Shown here: one piece after another, positions 63,466 to 64,000 of the stretch | Layout: each line of letters begins with the position of its first letter | How positions within the stretch are numbered: the first letter of the stretch is position 1 | Assembly (NCBI GenBank): GCA_963710735.1 | Contig: CAVQBN010000023.1 | Span: 248,001 to 312,000 of the forward strand | Length of the DNA stretch: 64,000 bases | Reading direction: 5' to 3' | DNA from: FEN-1297 sp963710735 | GTDB taxonomy: Bacteria; Bacteroidota; Ignavibacteria; Ignavibacteriales; Ignavibacteriaceae | Position numbers and translations under genes: made by a program | The notes under the pieces: generated by a model | Databases searched by the model: none | Told to the model about the DNA's origin: nothing | What the model saw: the letters and a program-made list of their open reading frames with translations, nothing else

Positions 63466-64000
63466 ATGCACAAAATAAAACAAATTATTTTGGCAATAAT
63501 TATTATGGTTCTAATTCCTCTTTTTATTCAGCAAGGGACCAATATCTTTGCTCAGGATATTTCCGGCAGCCTAAGTATTTATCTTACTTTGCAGCAAATG
63601 CAAAGCAGTACATTATCAGATTTGTATTTGCCTTCAAGTGGAAACTCGGCAGCTATAAATCAATTTGGAAATACAAATACAGCATATATAAATCAGGTTA
63701 GTGCAAATACTATATCCAACGGAAATTCGGAATTATTTATCAGTATATGCAAAATAACTCGGCAAATATTACTCAAACAGGAAATAATAATAAAAGCTAT
63801 ATCGGTCAAAAAGGGATTGGTAACCAGGCATCATACCACTGTAGAAGGTAATAATAATAAAACCGGGATTTTACAATTAGGCGATAACAATACTGCTTCG
63901 CAGGATATTTCCGGAGACTCAAAAGGATATTTGATTCTGCAAAAGGGAAATAACAATACTTTTTCTCAAATAGGCAGCAATGAAACAGTAAGCGGTTATA
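63466..64000 (+). CDS. Second curlin-repeat subunit (runs off the window)
   Basis: ATG 63466 with GAGG seven bases ahead (an in-frame ATG at 63451 is possible). A signal peptide ends NIFAQ; then LSIYLTLQQMQSSTLSDLYL and curlin-type units such as SAAINQFGNTNTAYINQV and GILQLGDNNTASQ. The frame stays open to the window end, but between about 63730 and 63840 the curlin pattern moves to another frame (YQYMQNNSANITQTGNNNKS, then YIGQKGIGNQAS) and back, so two compensating indels are present. Probably the partner subunit (nucleator or fibre) of the first curlin gene. Confidence 0.75.
   Translation, partial: MHKIKQIILAIIIMVLIPLFIQQGTNIFAQDISGSLSIYLTLQQMQSSTLSDLYLPSSGNSAAINQFGNTNTAYINQVSANTISNGNSELFISICKITRQILLKQEIIIKAISVKKGLVTRHHTTVEGNNNKTGILQLGDNNTASQDISGDSKGYLILQKGNNNTFSQIGSNETVSGY

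Noticed and set aside
62245..64000. Repeat-rich DNA as a CRISPR array
   Set aside because: The repetition is at the level of Gln/Gly/Asn-rich protein units with variable DNA, following csgEFG, not identical DNA repeats with unique spacers.

Overview
The window looks like about 64 kb of an AT-rich genome from the Ignavibacteria/Chlorobi side of the Bacteroidota superphylum. The grounds are: four secreted proteins ending in a type IX secretion (T9SS) type A sorting domain with the QN(Y/F)PNPFNP(S/A)T signature, a PorV/PorQ-family barrel, a GWxTD-domain protein, an ATP synthase beta/epsilon pair standing alone, and an 11-subunit complex I without nuoE, nuoF or nuoG. The lineage is inferred from gene content, not from a marker tree.

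Layout. 1-11.7 kb: cell-surface genes, namely a truncated T9SS cargo, an operon of lipoprotein, TonB-dependent receptor, PorV-like barrel and NHL-repeat lipoprotein, and a large T9SS cargo with a lamin-tail domain and two phospholipase D (HKD) motifs. 11.8-13.7 kb: atpD-atpC. 13.7-17.6 kb (minus): Lon-substrate-binding-domain protein, superoxide dismutase, and an Fe-S cluster group (A-type carrier, small unknown protein, cysteine desulfurase, Rrf2 regulator). 17.8-19.1 kb: a divergent thioredoxin-like protein with an unusual cysteine motif, then thioredoxin reductase; two ATACG/CGTAT dyads lie between regulator and thioredoxin gene. 19.2-20.6 kb: a frameshifted sialidase-like (Asp-box) protein. 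20.7-31.1 kb (minus): nuoABCDHIJKLMN. 31.5-35.3 kb: alr (frameshifted), an unknown protein, manC and an RpiB-like protein lacking the usual catalytic Cys. 35.5-38.9 kb: a TolB-like propeller and a T9SS-exported amidase. 39.2-43.6 kb: pyrK-pyrD-folC and rho. 43.9-48.8 kb: GWxTD protein, pdxA, methyltransferase, ftsE, then adk and a frameshifted tadA on the other strand. 48.8-53.2 kb: MITE-like repeat, tRNA-Arg, MFS transporter and three envelope proteins. 53.6-56 kb: a T9SS-exported 5'-nucleotidase.

56.4-64 kb is the most interesting part: a curli (type VIII secretion) locus. It has a sigma-54 activator of NtrC architecture whose receiver has lost its phospho-acceptor Asp (Ala54), a 634-base non-coding stretch with two identical TCACGG-N6-CCGTGA dyads and a near-consensus -24/-12 promoter, a CheW-like protein, a LysM-CsgE fusion, CsgF, CsgG with an extra C-terminal barrel-like domain, and two curlin-repeat subunit genes, the second running off the window. 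Proposed model: the activator drives the CheW-curli operon from the sigma-54 promoter. The curlin repeats are broken by many frameshifts, and single indels also interrupt alr, the sialidase, tadA and the csgG signal peptide. Uncorrected sequencing or assembly errors are the simplest explanation.
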